A DNA stretch of 64,000 bases from Lunularia cruciata (GCA_948567375.1 OX419757.1:4092001-4156000), one strand, 5' to 3'. Positions 12,840-22,707 are shown, numbered from the stretch's first letter. The notes: generated by a model from the letters alone, not told the origin. Translations and numbers: made by a program.

Positions 12840-14396
12840 ATGTGTCACCCAAGACAAAGATCAATTTGAAGAGTTTTGGATACTCAACTTAGGTTGCTCT
12901 TACCACACATGTATAAAGAAGGATTAGTTTCATACATACAAACAATAAATGGAGGATCTGTATTAATGAGGAATGATATGGCATGTAAACTAGTAGTGAT
13001 TGGTACACTATGCATCAAAATATTTGATAGTGTTGTGAGAACACTTGCAAGTATGCATATGTTCTTGAGTTGTGGAAGAATTTGATATTATTGGGTATGT
13101 TGTCTCAAATGGTTGGAAGCACGGAGTAGAAAATGGAATGTTGAAGATATCAAAAGGAGCATCATGGTAATGAAGAGCCAAAAGGTAGAAAAACTATATG
13201 AGATGATTGGAGAAACCGTTACAAGTGGAGTGGCAATGGTAACTTCTAAAGAAGAAGATCCCAAAGACCCCATGTACTTGTTGTACCTACATTTGGGCAA
13301 TAGGAGTGACCAGGGTTTGAGTAAATTATCAAAGTGATAATTATTAAAGTGCATGAAGAGTTGTAAGTTAAAATTTTGCAAGCATTGTATATTAGGAAAG
13401 CAATGTAGCATGAGCTTTTCCATTACAATTTATTGCAAAATGGGAATTTTAGACTATATACATTTTGGTGTATGGAGCCTTGCACCCATAGCTTAAAAGC
13501 CTGGTGCATTATATTCTGTATCCTTGGTAGATTACTAATTTAGGAGAGTATGGGTCTAAACAAATCAAAGGTATTTTCTATCTTTAAAAAATGGGAGGTG
13601 ATGATGGAGAAAAATATTGAGAGGAGGGTGAAGTGCTTAAGATTTGGTGATGGCAAATATTAAAAACTTTGAAAGTTTGATTAGTTTGCAAGAGCTAAGG
13701 GATAACTCACCACTTCACCATACTAGGCACCCCTCAACAAAATGGTGTTGCATCATAGATAAATTATACACTCTTGGAGAGAGCTTGGAGTTTGTTAAGA
13801 AATGCCAGATTGGAGAAGAGCTTTGGGGCAAAAGCTATAAACATGGCTTGTCATTTGGTAATCAGTTTTCACTCTACTACTTTTGGATGTAAGAGATTGA
13901 TGGAAAAATGGATATGTTGCCTATAGATTACTTATTACTTAGAGTACTTGGATGCATGGCTTATATTCATACTCAACAAGAGCAAAGGACAAAATAAGAT
14001 CCCAAATCTAGAAATGTATATTCTTAGGATATGAAAATAGAAAAGGATATAGATTGCAAGATGTTGCCTTGTTGGGTGTAGGGAGATGAGACTACTATGA
14101 TGGAGATGACTATTATGTCTGAAACAAAGAAAAAAAAATTAAGTCCAGGGTTGTTAAGATAGAAATTGATGTATGAAGAGACTAATTCTCACCTCACATA
14201 GATCTCCTTTGTGATTATTCAATAGAAGAGCAAAGTCTGGAAGTTATACAAGAACCTAGGTAACCTAATAGAGATCAAAGACCTCCAAAGAGAAATGAGC
14301 ATTCATTTGTAGCCTATCCTCTTCTCACAAAACAATGGTGAGTCTTCTTGATATGAGGAAGCAATGCAAGATCAAGAATCTCATATAGTGCATGGT
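12840..14396 (+). pseudogene. copia-1 protease-integrase relic
   Basis: Across several frames one can read copia landmarks: EEFWILNLGCSYHTC at about 12865-12910 (the protease active-site region, with the catalytic Asp of D-S-G replaced), GSVLMRNDMACKLV, an RTLA/KNL-like stretch, and at 13726-13755 the frame L-G-T-P-Q-Q-N-G-V-A, which is the conserved integrase TPQQNG block. In an intact element these would mature the polyprotein and integrate the cDNA. Multiple stops, shifts and missing blocks make this non-functional. It runs directly into the solo LTR inserted at 14397. Confidence 0.75.
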
Positions 14397-15142
14397 TGTA
14401 ATACCAAGGGTTAGCCATATGATCTAGATGTGAAATTTGGTTTGGTAACATCTAGAATGATGTTATATATGATGGTCAAAATAGATCAGATAAAAGTATC
14501 ACCAAAAGAGTACTTCTACTAATAGGGCAGAAACCGAAATAGACTTGAGAACCTTAGAACCAATAGCTAGACATATGATTTAAAGGTGAGAATTGGTTTG
14601 GTAACATCTGGAAGGATGTTACATATGATGGACTAAACAGATCAGAAAGAGGTATCACCAAAAGGGGACTTCTACTAATAGAGTAGGAACCAAAATATGC
14701 CTGAAATCTTTGAAGGCAATTTTGGAGGCCTAAACGGATGAATTAGGCCTCAAAAATGTGCAAATTTCCCCCCCCCCCCCCCCAACAGAGGAAAGGCTGG
14801 CCTTCCCTCCCCGGGTTCATCTCATCGAGAGCTTTCCAACGGTACCTTACTCATGTGATTCTGAGATTCCTACAGGAAGATTCCCTAAAAGATTCCCTCC
14901 GGTCAAAGCTCGTTTGACCAACCAGATAGGACCTAGACCAGACAGGTCACCCATCCAAGTAAGTAATCCAAGGGTGGAGCTTGCTGACATGTCACCTATA
15001 TGTGTCCCTAATCCTATGGTGGAGCTTCCTTGTAGGAGATCCTCTTTGTCTATATAATAAAGAGAAGGTGCTCCCTTGGGGCATCGAATGTTTGAGTGTG
15101 CAATCTGTGTTTTCTCTCTCCTCTTGTCCTCGGAGTATTACA
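14397..15142 (+). mobile_element. Solo LTR, gypsy family B
   Basis: Begins TGTAATACC and ends GTATTACA (inverted termini). It is flanked by the perfect 5-bp target duplication ATGGT (14392-14396 and 15143-15147) inside copia-1. It matches the LTRs at 47740 and 53797. Internal features: a ~156-bp direct duplication (units starting 14412 and 14568), a GAGGCCTAA/TTAGGCCTC hairpin at 14725-14751, a run of 16 C at 14768-14783, and a TATATAATAA TATA box at 15051. Its frame 14758-15057 is an LTR frame, not a gene. Confidence 0.95.
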
Positions 15143-16345
15143 ATGGTGTGATGGAGGAGGTGATGAAGTCTTTGGCCCAAAACCAAACTTGGAGACTTGA
15201 AAATTTACTTGTAGGAAACAAGAAATTGGTTCCATATGGATATACTTGAGGAAGGAAGAACTCCCAAAGGCAGGTGGAGATTATAAAAAAGGAAGGTGCT
15301 TCAAAAATATATTTTCATTGGTGGTAAAAAGATCTTCAATTTGTGTATTTTTTGCAATAGTTATATTTCATTTGGAGATGCAGCCATTGGATGTTACAAC
15401 TACATTTTACATTGAAAATTAGATGAGAAAATTTACTCATATCACCTGAAGGGTTTTGTGGTACCAAGGAAGGAGAACCTAGTTTGTAGGTTACAAACTA
15501 GGTTCCTAGGTACAAATTCATTGTAAAAATTGAAGCAAAGTCCAATGTTATGGTACAAGAAATTTTATTCTTTCTTGTTGAAGCATGGATACAACCAAAG
15601 TGAGTCAACTATTGTAAATATATCAAGAATCTACATGGACCTAGATTTTTTTATTTCTTCATCTTGGTCCAATATTGGGATGGTATGTTGATTGCTACAT
15701 AGTACATGGTTGGGATAGAGAAGTTGAAAGTGTAGTTGGGTAAAGAGTTTGATATAAGTTCTTCAAAGAATTAGGTTCTTCAAAGATGGTACTTAGGATT
15801 GAAAGTCCACCAAGATAGAAGCAAGGAAAATTTATGGATATCCCAAAGGATTAGCTTGAAAAATTACTTACATGTTTTGGCATGGAGAGTACCAAACCCA
15901 TAAGTGCTTTAGTGGCAAATCATTTCAAGATATCATTGGGATAATGTCCTTCAAATGAGGAGGAGAGAATATTTATGTCCAAAATTCTTTATGCTAGTGA
16001 TATTAGGAGTTTATCTCATATGTAAAAGCATAGTGGGGAATGGCAAAGTCTTGAGAAGCATTAGGAAGTTGTGAAGTGGATAATTTGTTAGATGAAGGAG
16101 AAAGTAGATCTTTGCATTGTCTTCAATGTATGGTAGACCAAGAAGGAGTCAATTACAATGTATATGGATTTTGATTTGAGGATAAGAGGAGGTTGGATAG
16201 GTTGGATAAGAGGAGGTCTACATCAAGATTTTGTTACACTTGTTGGCTATCTGATGAGTTGAAAGTCTGTTCTTTAGCTTGCAATTGCTCTATTAATCAT
16301 AGATGCATAATATAACCAAGGTAAATAAAGAGACTATATTGCTAC
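15143..16345 (+). pseudogene. copia-1 RT-RNase H relic
   Basis: Immediately after the solo LTR the frame M-E-E-V-M-K-S-L-A-Q-N-Q-T-W-R-L matches the start of copia reverse transcriptase. Further on: QSPMLWYKKFYSFLLKHGY (thumb region), YWDGMLIA (a decayed YVDDMLIA catalytic block), ESTKPISA, EEERIFMSKILYAS and an ALSTTEAEY-like RNase H stretch. The central RT palm is largely deleted, since catalytic and thumb blocks lie much closer than normal. The gypsy A1 insertion at 16346 interrupts the RNase H part, which resumes at 21941. Confidence 0.8.
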
Positions 16346-16768
16346 TGTAACAATATGGGGTTTAGCGACGAAGTTAATCGGGCTTACAAAGTAGAGAATA
16401 AGACAAAATAGCCTAGAATATTCTAGAAGCATCTAAGAAGCTTCTTGGGAAGCTTCCCAACTAGTTAACTTGTGCCCTAAGCAGGTAGCTTCTAGAAGGA
16501 AGCTTCTAGAATCTTTTAACTAGCTTAGCTTGCAAGTCAAGTAGACGGCTTCTAGAAAGAAACTTCTTGAGAAGCTTCTTGGTTAACTTGGCTTGTACTC
16601 CAAAAAAGTGGCTCAAGGAAGCTTCTTGAGAGGCTTCAAGGGTCTTGTATGCTACCTATAAATACCAAAGCCGAAGCTCATGCTAGGCATTCGGAGTTTT
16701 CCCTCATTCAAGTGTCCCAATGTGAGTTTCCATTTTCCTATTTCTCTCCTCGGATTTGGTCTTTTACA
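16346..16768 (+). repeat. Gypsy A1 5' LTR
   Basis: TGTAACAATATGG ... GGTCTTTTACA, 423 bp. The TATA box TATAAATA is at 16657-16664. The U3 region upstream holds many GAA/TTC units, including the three-unit element gGAAgcTTCtaGAAt at 16498-16512. Confidence 0.96.
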
Positions 16769-16769
16769 T

Positions 16770-16781
16770 TGGTATCAGAGC
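16770..16781 (+). other. Gypsy A1 primer-binding site
   Basis: TGGTATCAGAGC lies one base after the 5' LTR and is complementary to the 3' end of plant initiator tRNA-Met. Confidence 0.92.
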
Positions 16782-17040
16782 AGGAATAGGATGGATGGAA
16801 TTTATGGACCACTAAATTCACTTCCACCAAACCATTGGGATTTTTGTGTCCAAATACTACCCAAGCATCATTTCACACAATTCATCATCTCACACTTTGG
16901 ACAAGATTTTCTCCATATGATTACCATATCTGAGGAACCCTTGGTGCTTCCAGGTTGTAACTTATGGAGAACGGTGGACGTGTTGTTTTTATGGGTTAAT
17001 AAATTAGATAGATTGGGAGTGGTGTGATAGAGGAGCAACC

Positions 17041-17946
17041 ATGGCGGCAATACCTGATGTTATCCTTACTATGCAACAACAAATCGAGCACCTCACTCGC
17101 TTGTTGGATGAATAAGATCTTCAACAACAAGAGCAAGTGGAGAGAGTACCAATTCGAGAAGGAGAAGATTGGATCAGATTCTCTAAACCAAAGGTATTTG
17201 AAGGCAAGAATCTCCCGAGTGCAGTGGAGAATTTTGTGTTTGATTGTGAATGTTATTTTGAAGCTACCAATCTACAAGATGAGTGAAAACAGATTCTCTT
17301 GGCTTCTAGCCAATTGGATGGAGTAGCAAAGCTATGGTGGAGATTCCGAGTGGAGCAAGCCGAATGACAAATGGTTGCACCAATCTTGACATGGGCAAAA
17401 TTCAAGAGCGCAATAATCAATCAATTCTAAGCTATAAATGCCACACGAGCTGCACGAGATAAGTTGGCAGAGTTGAAACAGATTGGCTCTGTAAGAAGTT
17501 ACATCACGCAGTTCCAAAACACTATCATGCAAATTCCAGATATTCTAGAAGGTGAAGCTCTAGATCGATTCGTGAGGAGCTTGAAGGCAAGAACCAAATT
17601 AGAGGTAACCATGCAAGAGCCACAACACTTGGAGGAAGCCATGCGGTTGGCCAAACATTTTGATTCCTTGGTGGCAACAACTTGGTCTCGACCTTGACCC
17701 CCACAAAGCCTACCAATACACTACACACAAGTGGAGGAGCCAGCACCAATGGAGATTGATGCAATTCAACAAAGACCACTGGGCATGGTAGACAGGGAGA
17801 AATTGTGACAAAATGGTGGTTGTTTTTATTGTCGCCAGTTGAGGCATTGCATTGCTGAATGTCCACTCAAGAATGGATGACCTTGACAAGTTGCCCAAGT
17901 GGAGGTTGTGGAGCGGAATGATCAAGGAAATGAGGAATCCCAGTAG
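17041..17946 (+). pseudogene. Gypsy A1 gag, several point stops
   Basis: The frame opens with MAAIPDV at 17041 and ends at TAG 17944-17946. It encodes the structural capsid protein of the virus-like particle. Seen: a Q-rich start, the retrotransposon-gag core around WAKFKSAIINQF and SVRSYITQFQNTI, MQEPQHLEEAMRLA, and a zinc knuckle at 17821-17862 (C-F-Y-C-R-Q-L-R-H-C-I-A-E-C, complete CX2CX4HX4C). About eight in-frame stops interrupt it (for example near 17113, 17287, 17428, 17695, 17806 and 17879). Each can be explained by CAA-to-TAA or CGA-to-TGA. No frame-shifting indel is evident, so the gene was lost by base changes rather than deletion. Confidence 0.88.
17922..17946 (+). other. Gypsy A1 gag/pol overlap
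   Basis: The gag stop reads CAG TAG and the pol frame reads CCA GTA over the same bases, one nucleotide back. The pol frame has a TGA at 17931, but the A2 copy has CAA at the matching place, which suggests an original CGA. The overlap then reaches back to about 17922. Family B has the same arrangement at 50309-50324. Confidence 0.55.
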
Positions 17947-20900
17947 GAGATTTTGAGCCGCCTACTGGGAGCTTGATTAGTTCCAATGGGATTGAAGGCT
18001 TGACCTATGCAAGTCTGCTTCACTTGCAAGGTATGATATCTAATTGGGGTTGTAGAATTTTGATTGATTCTGGAAGTTCAAAGAATTGCATGTCTATGCA
18101 AGTAGCAAAGGAATTGGGTATTCCTATCAAGCCAATGATTGGAAGTAGTTTGATGATGGCGGATGGTAGAAAGGGTTCTGCATTCCGTACCTCGCATTCT
18201 GTTACCTTCAAGATTGGGAAGGAGTATTTGGAGTGTATGAGGTTTGTAGTGGCACCTCTACACGATGATATCATTCTGGGTCTACCTTGGCTTGAACGTC
18301 ATAAGCTTCAATTCGATTGGATCCGATGCCAAATTCAAGTACAACACCAAGGTAGGAATTTCTGACTAGGTTGTTTGGCACCTCTGAGTAAGACACCTAA
18401 GAATAGTCAGTCCCAAGATGGGAAGTTTGCCAAGAAGGCAACCATAGAGCAAGCTTGGGAGAGAGATGAGTCCCTAGAAGGGAAGTTTGTTAATGAAGCA
18501 GCCATAGAGCAAGCTTTGGAGGAAGATAAGTCTGTATTCGCGGTGTGGATCAAGCCGATTGCACAAGAACAATCTGAGGAGGGCCAAGTGCCGCATCAAG
18601 CAATGGTTGATCGGATAGTTCATGAGTTTGCAGATGTGTTTCCAGATGATCTGCCAAAGGGATTACCCTCCAATCAAGGTATGCCCTTCAAGATCAAGTT
18701 ATTGCCAAGGAGTACTCCAATGAGTAGACCAATCTATCGGCTCTCACTAAAGGAGTTGGAGGAGTTGCGAACAACACTTACAGAGTTGTTGGAGAAGGAT
18801 TTCATACGACATAGTACCTCTCCTTGGGGAGCACCGGTACTATTTGTTCCAAAGAAGGATGGAAGACTTCGTTTCTATATTGATTACCGTGGACTCAATA
18901 AGCAAACCGTGAAGAATGCATATCCCTTGCCTCGGATTGAGGACCTACTTGATCAACTAAGCAAAGCACGCTACTTTTCCAAGCTAGATCTTTGTAGTGG
19001 CTATTGGCAAATTCCTATTGAAGGGGAGGACGTGCAAAAGACTCCTTTTCACACAAGGTATAGACATTTTGAGTGGAGAGTTCTACCTTTCAGACTCACT
19101 AATGCTCCAGTAGTCTTCATGGATCAGATGCATCGGGTGTTGGAGGGACTATTGGATTGGTCCGTGGTGGTGTTCTTAGATGATATCTTAATCTATAGCA
19201 GGACAGAGGCAGAACACGTGAATCATGTGCGAGAAGTCCTAAGACGACAACGATAGTGGAAATTTTACTACAAGAAGTCAAAGTGTGCTTTTTGGTAGAA
19301 GGAGGTTACCTTCTTGGGTCATAAGATCTCATCAGAGGGGATCAAGTTGGAAAAAGAGAAGATCAAGGCCATTACTGATTGGCCTACCCCAAAGGATGCT
19401 ACAAAAGTATGAGCATTCAATTGATTTGCCAATTTTTACCAACGGTTCATCCACTATTATGCTCACGTGGCTGCACCATTGACTGACCTCTTGGGAAAGA
19501 ACTTGAGCTTCAAGTGGACCACCAAGCATGAAGAAGCATTCCAGAAGTTAAAGCATATGGTGTCTTCAAGACCTATTCTTCAACCATATGATCTTCAACT
19601 ACCTTGTGTGGTTGATTTTGATGCTTCTAACTTTGCAATTGGAGCTATGTTGCAACAAGAATTTCCAGATGGACTACATCCTATTGCCTTTGTGTCTCAC
19701 CGACTAAATACAGTTGAAAGAAATTACTCTGCTCAAGATCGGGAACAACTTGCAATGGTATATGCCACCAAGGTATGGAGGCATTATCTCTTGGGGAAAC
19801 AAGTGATCATGCAAACTGATCACAAGCCATTGTTGCAGACCTTACACTTGGAGCACATGAAGAGTCGGCATCATCGATGGGAAGAGCAACTCCAATTGTT
19901 TGACATCAAACTTGAGTACAAACCAGGTTGGTTCCATGTCATCCCCGATGCTCTATCACGACAACCTGATTTGAAGGATCTTCCTCTAATCACGGCGGCA
20001 ATTACAACAGTGTCCATTGACCCTAAGGTCCATAATGAGTTTCAATAAGCTCTACAACAAGATCCCTTCTTCTAAATGGTACACGGTCGTTTGACAGCAC
20101 ACGACAAGGAGTACAACATCTTCTCCTTCAAGGAAGGCCTTTTATTCCATGTAGACCAGATTTATGTTCCAGACAAAGGTGATCTTCGACTTGTGCACCT
20201 TCAAGAAGCCCATGATTTACCAATAGCTGGTCACATGGGAGTGGACAAGACCTTGGGCACCCTCCAACGCCAATGGTGGTGGCCCAACATGACACGAGAT
20301 GTTTGAGACTTTGTCCGATCATGTGAGAGTTGCCAACGGAACAAGGCCAACAACCAAAAGCCGAGTGGACTCCTTCAACCACTCACTATTCCATCCGATC
20401 GCTGGGAGCATGTGAGCTTGGATCTCATCACATCCTTGCCAAAGACAAAACAAGGACACACCTCAATCATGGTGTTTGTGGATAAGCTTAGTAAGCAAAT
20501 CCACTTGGCACCAACCTGTGATATCGTGGATGCTCCAACCTTAGCGCAAATCTACTTCGACAATGTCTTCAAGCATCATGGGATGCCATGTGTACTCATC
20601 TCCAACCGTGATCCTTGATTTACCGGGAAGTTTTGGCAAGCACTCTTCCAGATACTCGGTACCAAGCTTGCTTTGTCCACAGCTTATCATCCTCAAACTG
20701 ATGGACAAACCGAACGTGCAAATCGTACATTGGAGGATATGTTGCGGGCCTTTGTCAATGTCCACCATACCAACTGGGATGAATGTCTTGTAGTTGTAGA
20801 ATTTGCCTACAACAATTCCAAACAGGCAAGCATTGGATTTTCTCCCTTCTTTCTCAATTTTGGCCAAGATCCGCTTGTTCCAGATTCTCTTCTTGCTCCC

Positions 20901-21578
20901 CCTCCCTCTCAAGTTCCTCATACTTTCACATTCTTGACCACTATATCCCAATCTCTCCAACAAGCCAAGTCTCACCTCCTTGTTGCTCAAAATTGCCAAA
21001 AACAATATGCGGACCACCATCGTTGTGATCTCACCTTTGAAGTTGGCAATAAAGTCATGCTATCCTCTAGTAACCTCCCCCTCCCACTTGCTACCCAAGT
21101 TCGTAAACTTGCTCCTAATTGGATAGGACCCTTTGATATCACCCACATTGTCTCTCCTATTACTTATCGACTTGCCTTGCCTTGTCACATGCATATCCAT
21201 CATGTCTTTCATGTTTCCAAGTTGAAACCCTTTGTTCCTAACCCCTCTTCCTTTTCCTCTCAAGTCCAACCTCCTCCTCTGCCTGTCCCTCTCAATGATC
21301 ATGAGGAGTACAAAGTTGATTGTATCCTTGCATGTCGTCATATTCAACAAGGCCGTCGCCAACATACGGAATACAAGGTCCTTTGGAAAGGATATCCCCT
21401 TCATGATGTCACATGGGAACCTCTTTCCCACCTCCAAAATGCACATATGGCCATCAAGGAATTCGAAGCTTCACTTGCAACAAAGACGTCACCAACTAGC
21501 GGCGGGAGAATATGTAACAATATGGAGTTTAGCGATGAAGTTAGTCGGGCTTACAAAGTAGAGAATAAGACAAAATAG
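17940..21578 (+). pseudogene. Gypsy A1 pol: PR-RT-RNaseH-IN-chromodomain
   Basis: One frame, -1 relative to gag, stays in register throughout. Protease: ILIDSGSSKN at about 18058, with [43 protein letters not shown], and the catalytic FLDDILIYS near 19172-19198. RNase H: DFDASNFAIGAML and QTDHKPL. Integrase: the HHCC zinc finger (H...GHMGVDKT...C..C) at about 20205-20340 and the QTDGQTERANRTLED block. Its second acidic residue reads ISNRDP where ISDRDP is usual, so a catalytic Asp is probably lost. GPF motif: NWIGPFDI. Chromodomain: YKVLWKGYPLHDVTWEP. Internal stops: 18363, 19254, 19296, 19410, 19422, 20046, 20073, 20304, 20616. The terminal TAG lies 66 bases inside the 3' LTR. Confidence 0.95.
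21501..21512 (+). other. Gypsy A1 polypurine tract
   Basis: GGCGGGAGAATA sits directly before the 3' LTR, where plus-strand DNA synthesis would be primed. It lies inside the pol reading frame. Confidence 0.7.
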
Positions 21579-21935
21579 CCTAGAATATTCTAGAAGCATC
21601 TAAGAAGCTTCTTGGGAAGCTTCCCAACTAGTTACCTTGTGCCCTAAGCAGGTAGCTTCTAGAAGGAAGCTTCTAGAAGCTTCTAACTAGCTTAGCTTGC
21701 ACGCCAAGTAGGCGGCTTCTAGAAAGAAGCTTCTTGAGAAGCTTCCTAGTTAACTTGGCTTGCACTCCAAGAAAGCGGCTCAAGGAAGCTTCTTGAGAAG
21801 CTTCAAGGGTCTTGTATGCTACCTATAAATACCAAAGCCGAAGCTCATGCTAGGTATTCGAAGTTTTCCCTCATTCAAGTATCCCAATGTGAGTTTCCAT
21901 TCTCTTATTTCTCTCCTTGGATTTGGTCTTTTACA
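21513..21935 (+). repeat. Gypsy A1 3' LTR
   Basis: 423 bp, same length as the 5' LTR, ending TCTTTTACA and followed by the target duplication GCTAC. It keeps the best-preserved GAA/TTC array of the family. Confidence 0.96.
21582..21831 (+). promoter_or_regulatory. LTR-A promoter: heat-shock-element array and TATA box
   Basis: Upstream of TATAAATA (21824-21831) lie alternating GAA and TTC units. A perfect three-unit element aGAAtaTTCtaGAAg is at 21582-21596. A perfect four-unit element gGAAgcTTCtaGAAgcTTCt is at 21665-21684. Further two-unit pairs are at 21604-21623, 21722-21745 and 21785-21804. Heat-shock factors bind nGAAnnTTCnnGAAn, so heat-induced transcription is a reasonable inference. 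The repeats could also reflect simple unit amplification without function. Confidence 0.65.
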
Positions 21936-21940
21936 GCTAC

Positions 21941-22288
21941 ATAGATAAGACCAGGATGAAGGACTCCAAAAAGTAAAGTCCAAAATTTATTATGATAGTT
22001 AAAATGCTATTTTCTTGGCCTAGAATCAATTGTACCATTCTTGAACAAAGCATATCAATTTCCAACCCCACTTTATCAAGGAAGCTCTAACAAGTGGAAA
22101 GATCAATCTACAAAAGATAGTCAAAAAAGGTGAACACAACTAAAATGTTGACTCAACTTGTTCCAAATTGAGAAGTTCAAGTTATGCATGAACTTGCTCA
22201 ATGTACAATGTTGTTGATAGAGTATATTATGTAGTTAAATGTTCTTAGAGATTTTATTAGCTAGATTGGACAAAGGCCAGAAGGAGAT
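21941..22288 (+). pseudogene. copia-1 pol 3' end and polypurine tract
   Basis: Homology to the copia RNase H tail resumes right after gypsy A1: an IFLAKNQLYHS-like stretch, TKHINFQPHFIKEALTSGKI (usually TKHIEVHYHFIRE), then a decayed C-terminus. A purine-rich AAGGCCAGAAGGAGA precedes the 3' LTR. Stops and substitutions make it non-coding. Confidence 0.8.
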
Positions 22289-22707
22289 TGTTGAGTATGT
22301 CATGTTATTTTATCTAGGAATAAATACTTTCTAGATCTAATGGTAGATGACCTTTTATGATTTAATAGTAGATGTGTTTTCTAGTACATGGCTAAGAAGG
22401 CATATGTGGTTAGGAATTTTTAGCATGCCTTGAGTCTAGGCTAGAAAACTCTACCAAGAAATCTATAAAGGTCCATGAAGGGTTCTATGTAAACACCTTA
22501 TTGTCAAGAGTGTTTCTGAGGATGCAATCAAGGAGAGAAGATGATTAATTGTATATTTTGTGCAATGCTTCAATAAATAATCTATGAGGGTACTTGGGTA
22601 TGGATGTATCTGCCAAGATAGGAAGTGAACTACGTATATCTTGCATTTGTTCAATAAGTGTATTCTTGGCTTCAATGTATATATCTCAATGACAGTTTTT
22701 CCTAACA
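22289..22707 (+). repeat. copia-1 3' LTR
   Basis: Starts TGTTGAGTATG and ends CCTAACA. It is aligned with 11640-12030 throughout but clearly diverged, consistent with an element older than its two passengers. Confidence 0.85.

Larger units (their letters stand above)
16346..21935 (+). mobile_element. Ty3/gypsy chromovirus A1, near full length
   Basis: 5,590 bp, with 423-bp LTRs at both ends, a tRNA-iMet primer site, gag, and a pol in the order protease, RT, RNase H, integrase, chromodomain, plus a purine-rich tract before the 3' LTR. The perfect target duplication GCTAC flanks it (16341-16345 and 21936-21940), inside the RNase H region of copia-1. By hand the two LTRs differ at about 22 of 423 positions, mostly transitions, so the insertion is moderately old. 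Pol keeps one reading frame over 3.6 kb and is broken only by point stops. The integrase-before-end order and chromodomain place it among chromoviruses. Confidence 0.97.
11640..22707 (+). mobile_element. Ty1/copia element copia-1, host of nested insertions
   Basis: A 5' LTR at 11640-12030 and a 3' LTR at 22289-22707 bracket a gag, protease, integrase, RT and RNase H relic in copia order. Flanking pentamers ATTGG and ATTGT agree at 4 of 5 positions. Two later elements sit inside: a solo LTR of family B (14397-15142) and gypsy A1 (16346-21935). Removing both restores continuous copia homology across each junction. The coding sequence is littered with stops and shifts, and much of the RT is missing, so the element is dead and old. 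Confidence 0.85.

Noticed and set aside
14758-15057. 99-aa frame that recurs at 48098 and 54158, which could look like a conserved gene family
   Set aside because: All three lie inside family B LTRs, so the similarity comes from the repeat and not from a host gene.
20541-21020. 159-aa minus-strand frame inside gypsy A1 pol
   Set aside because: Antisense shadow of the integrase region, which is clearly coding on the plus strand.
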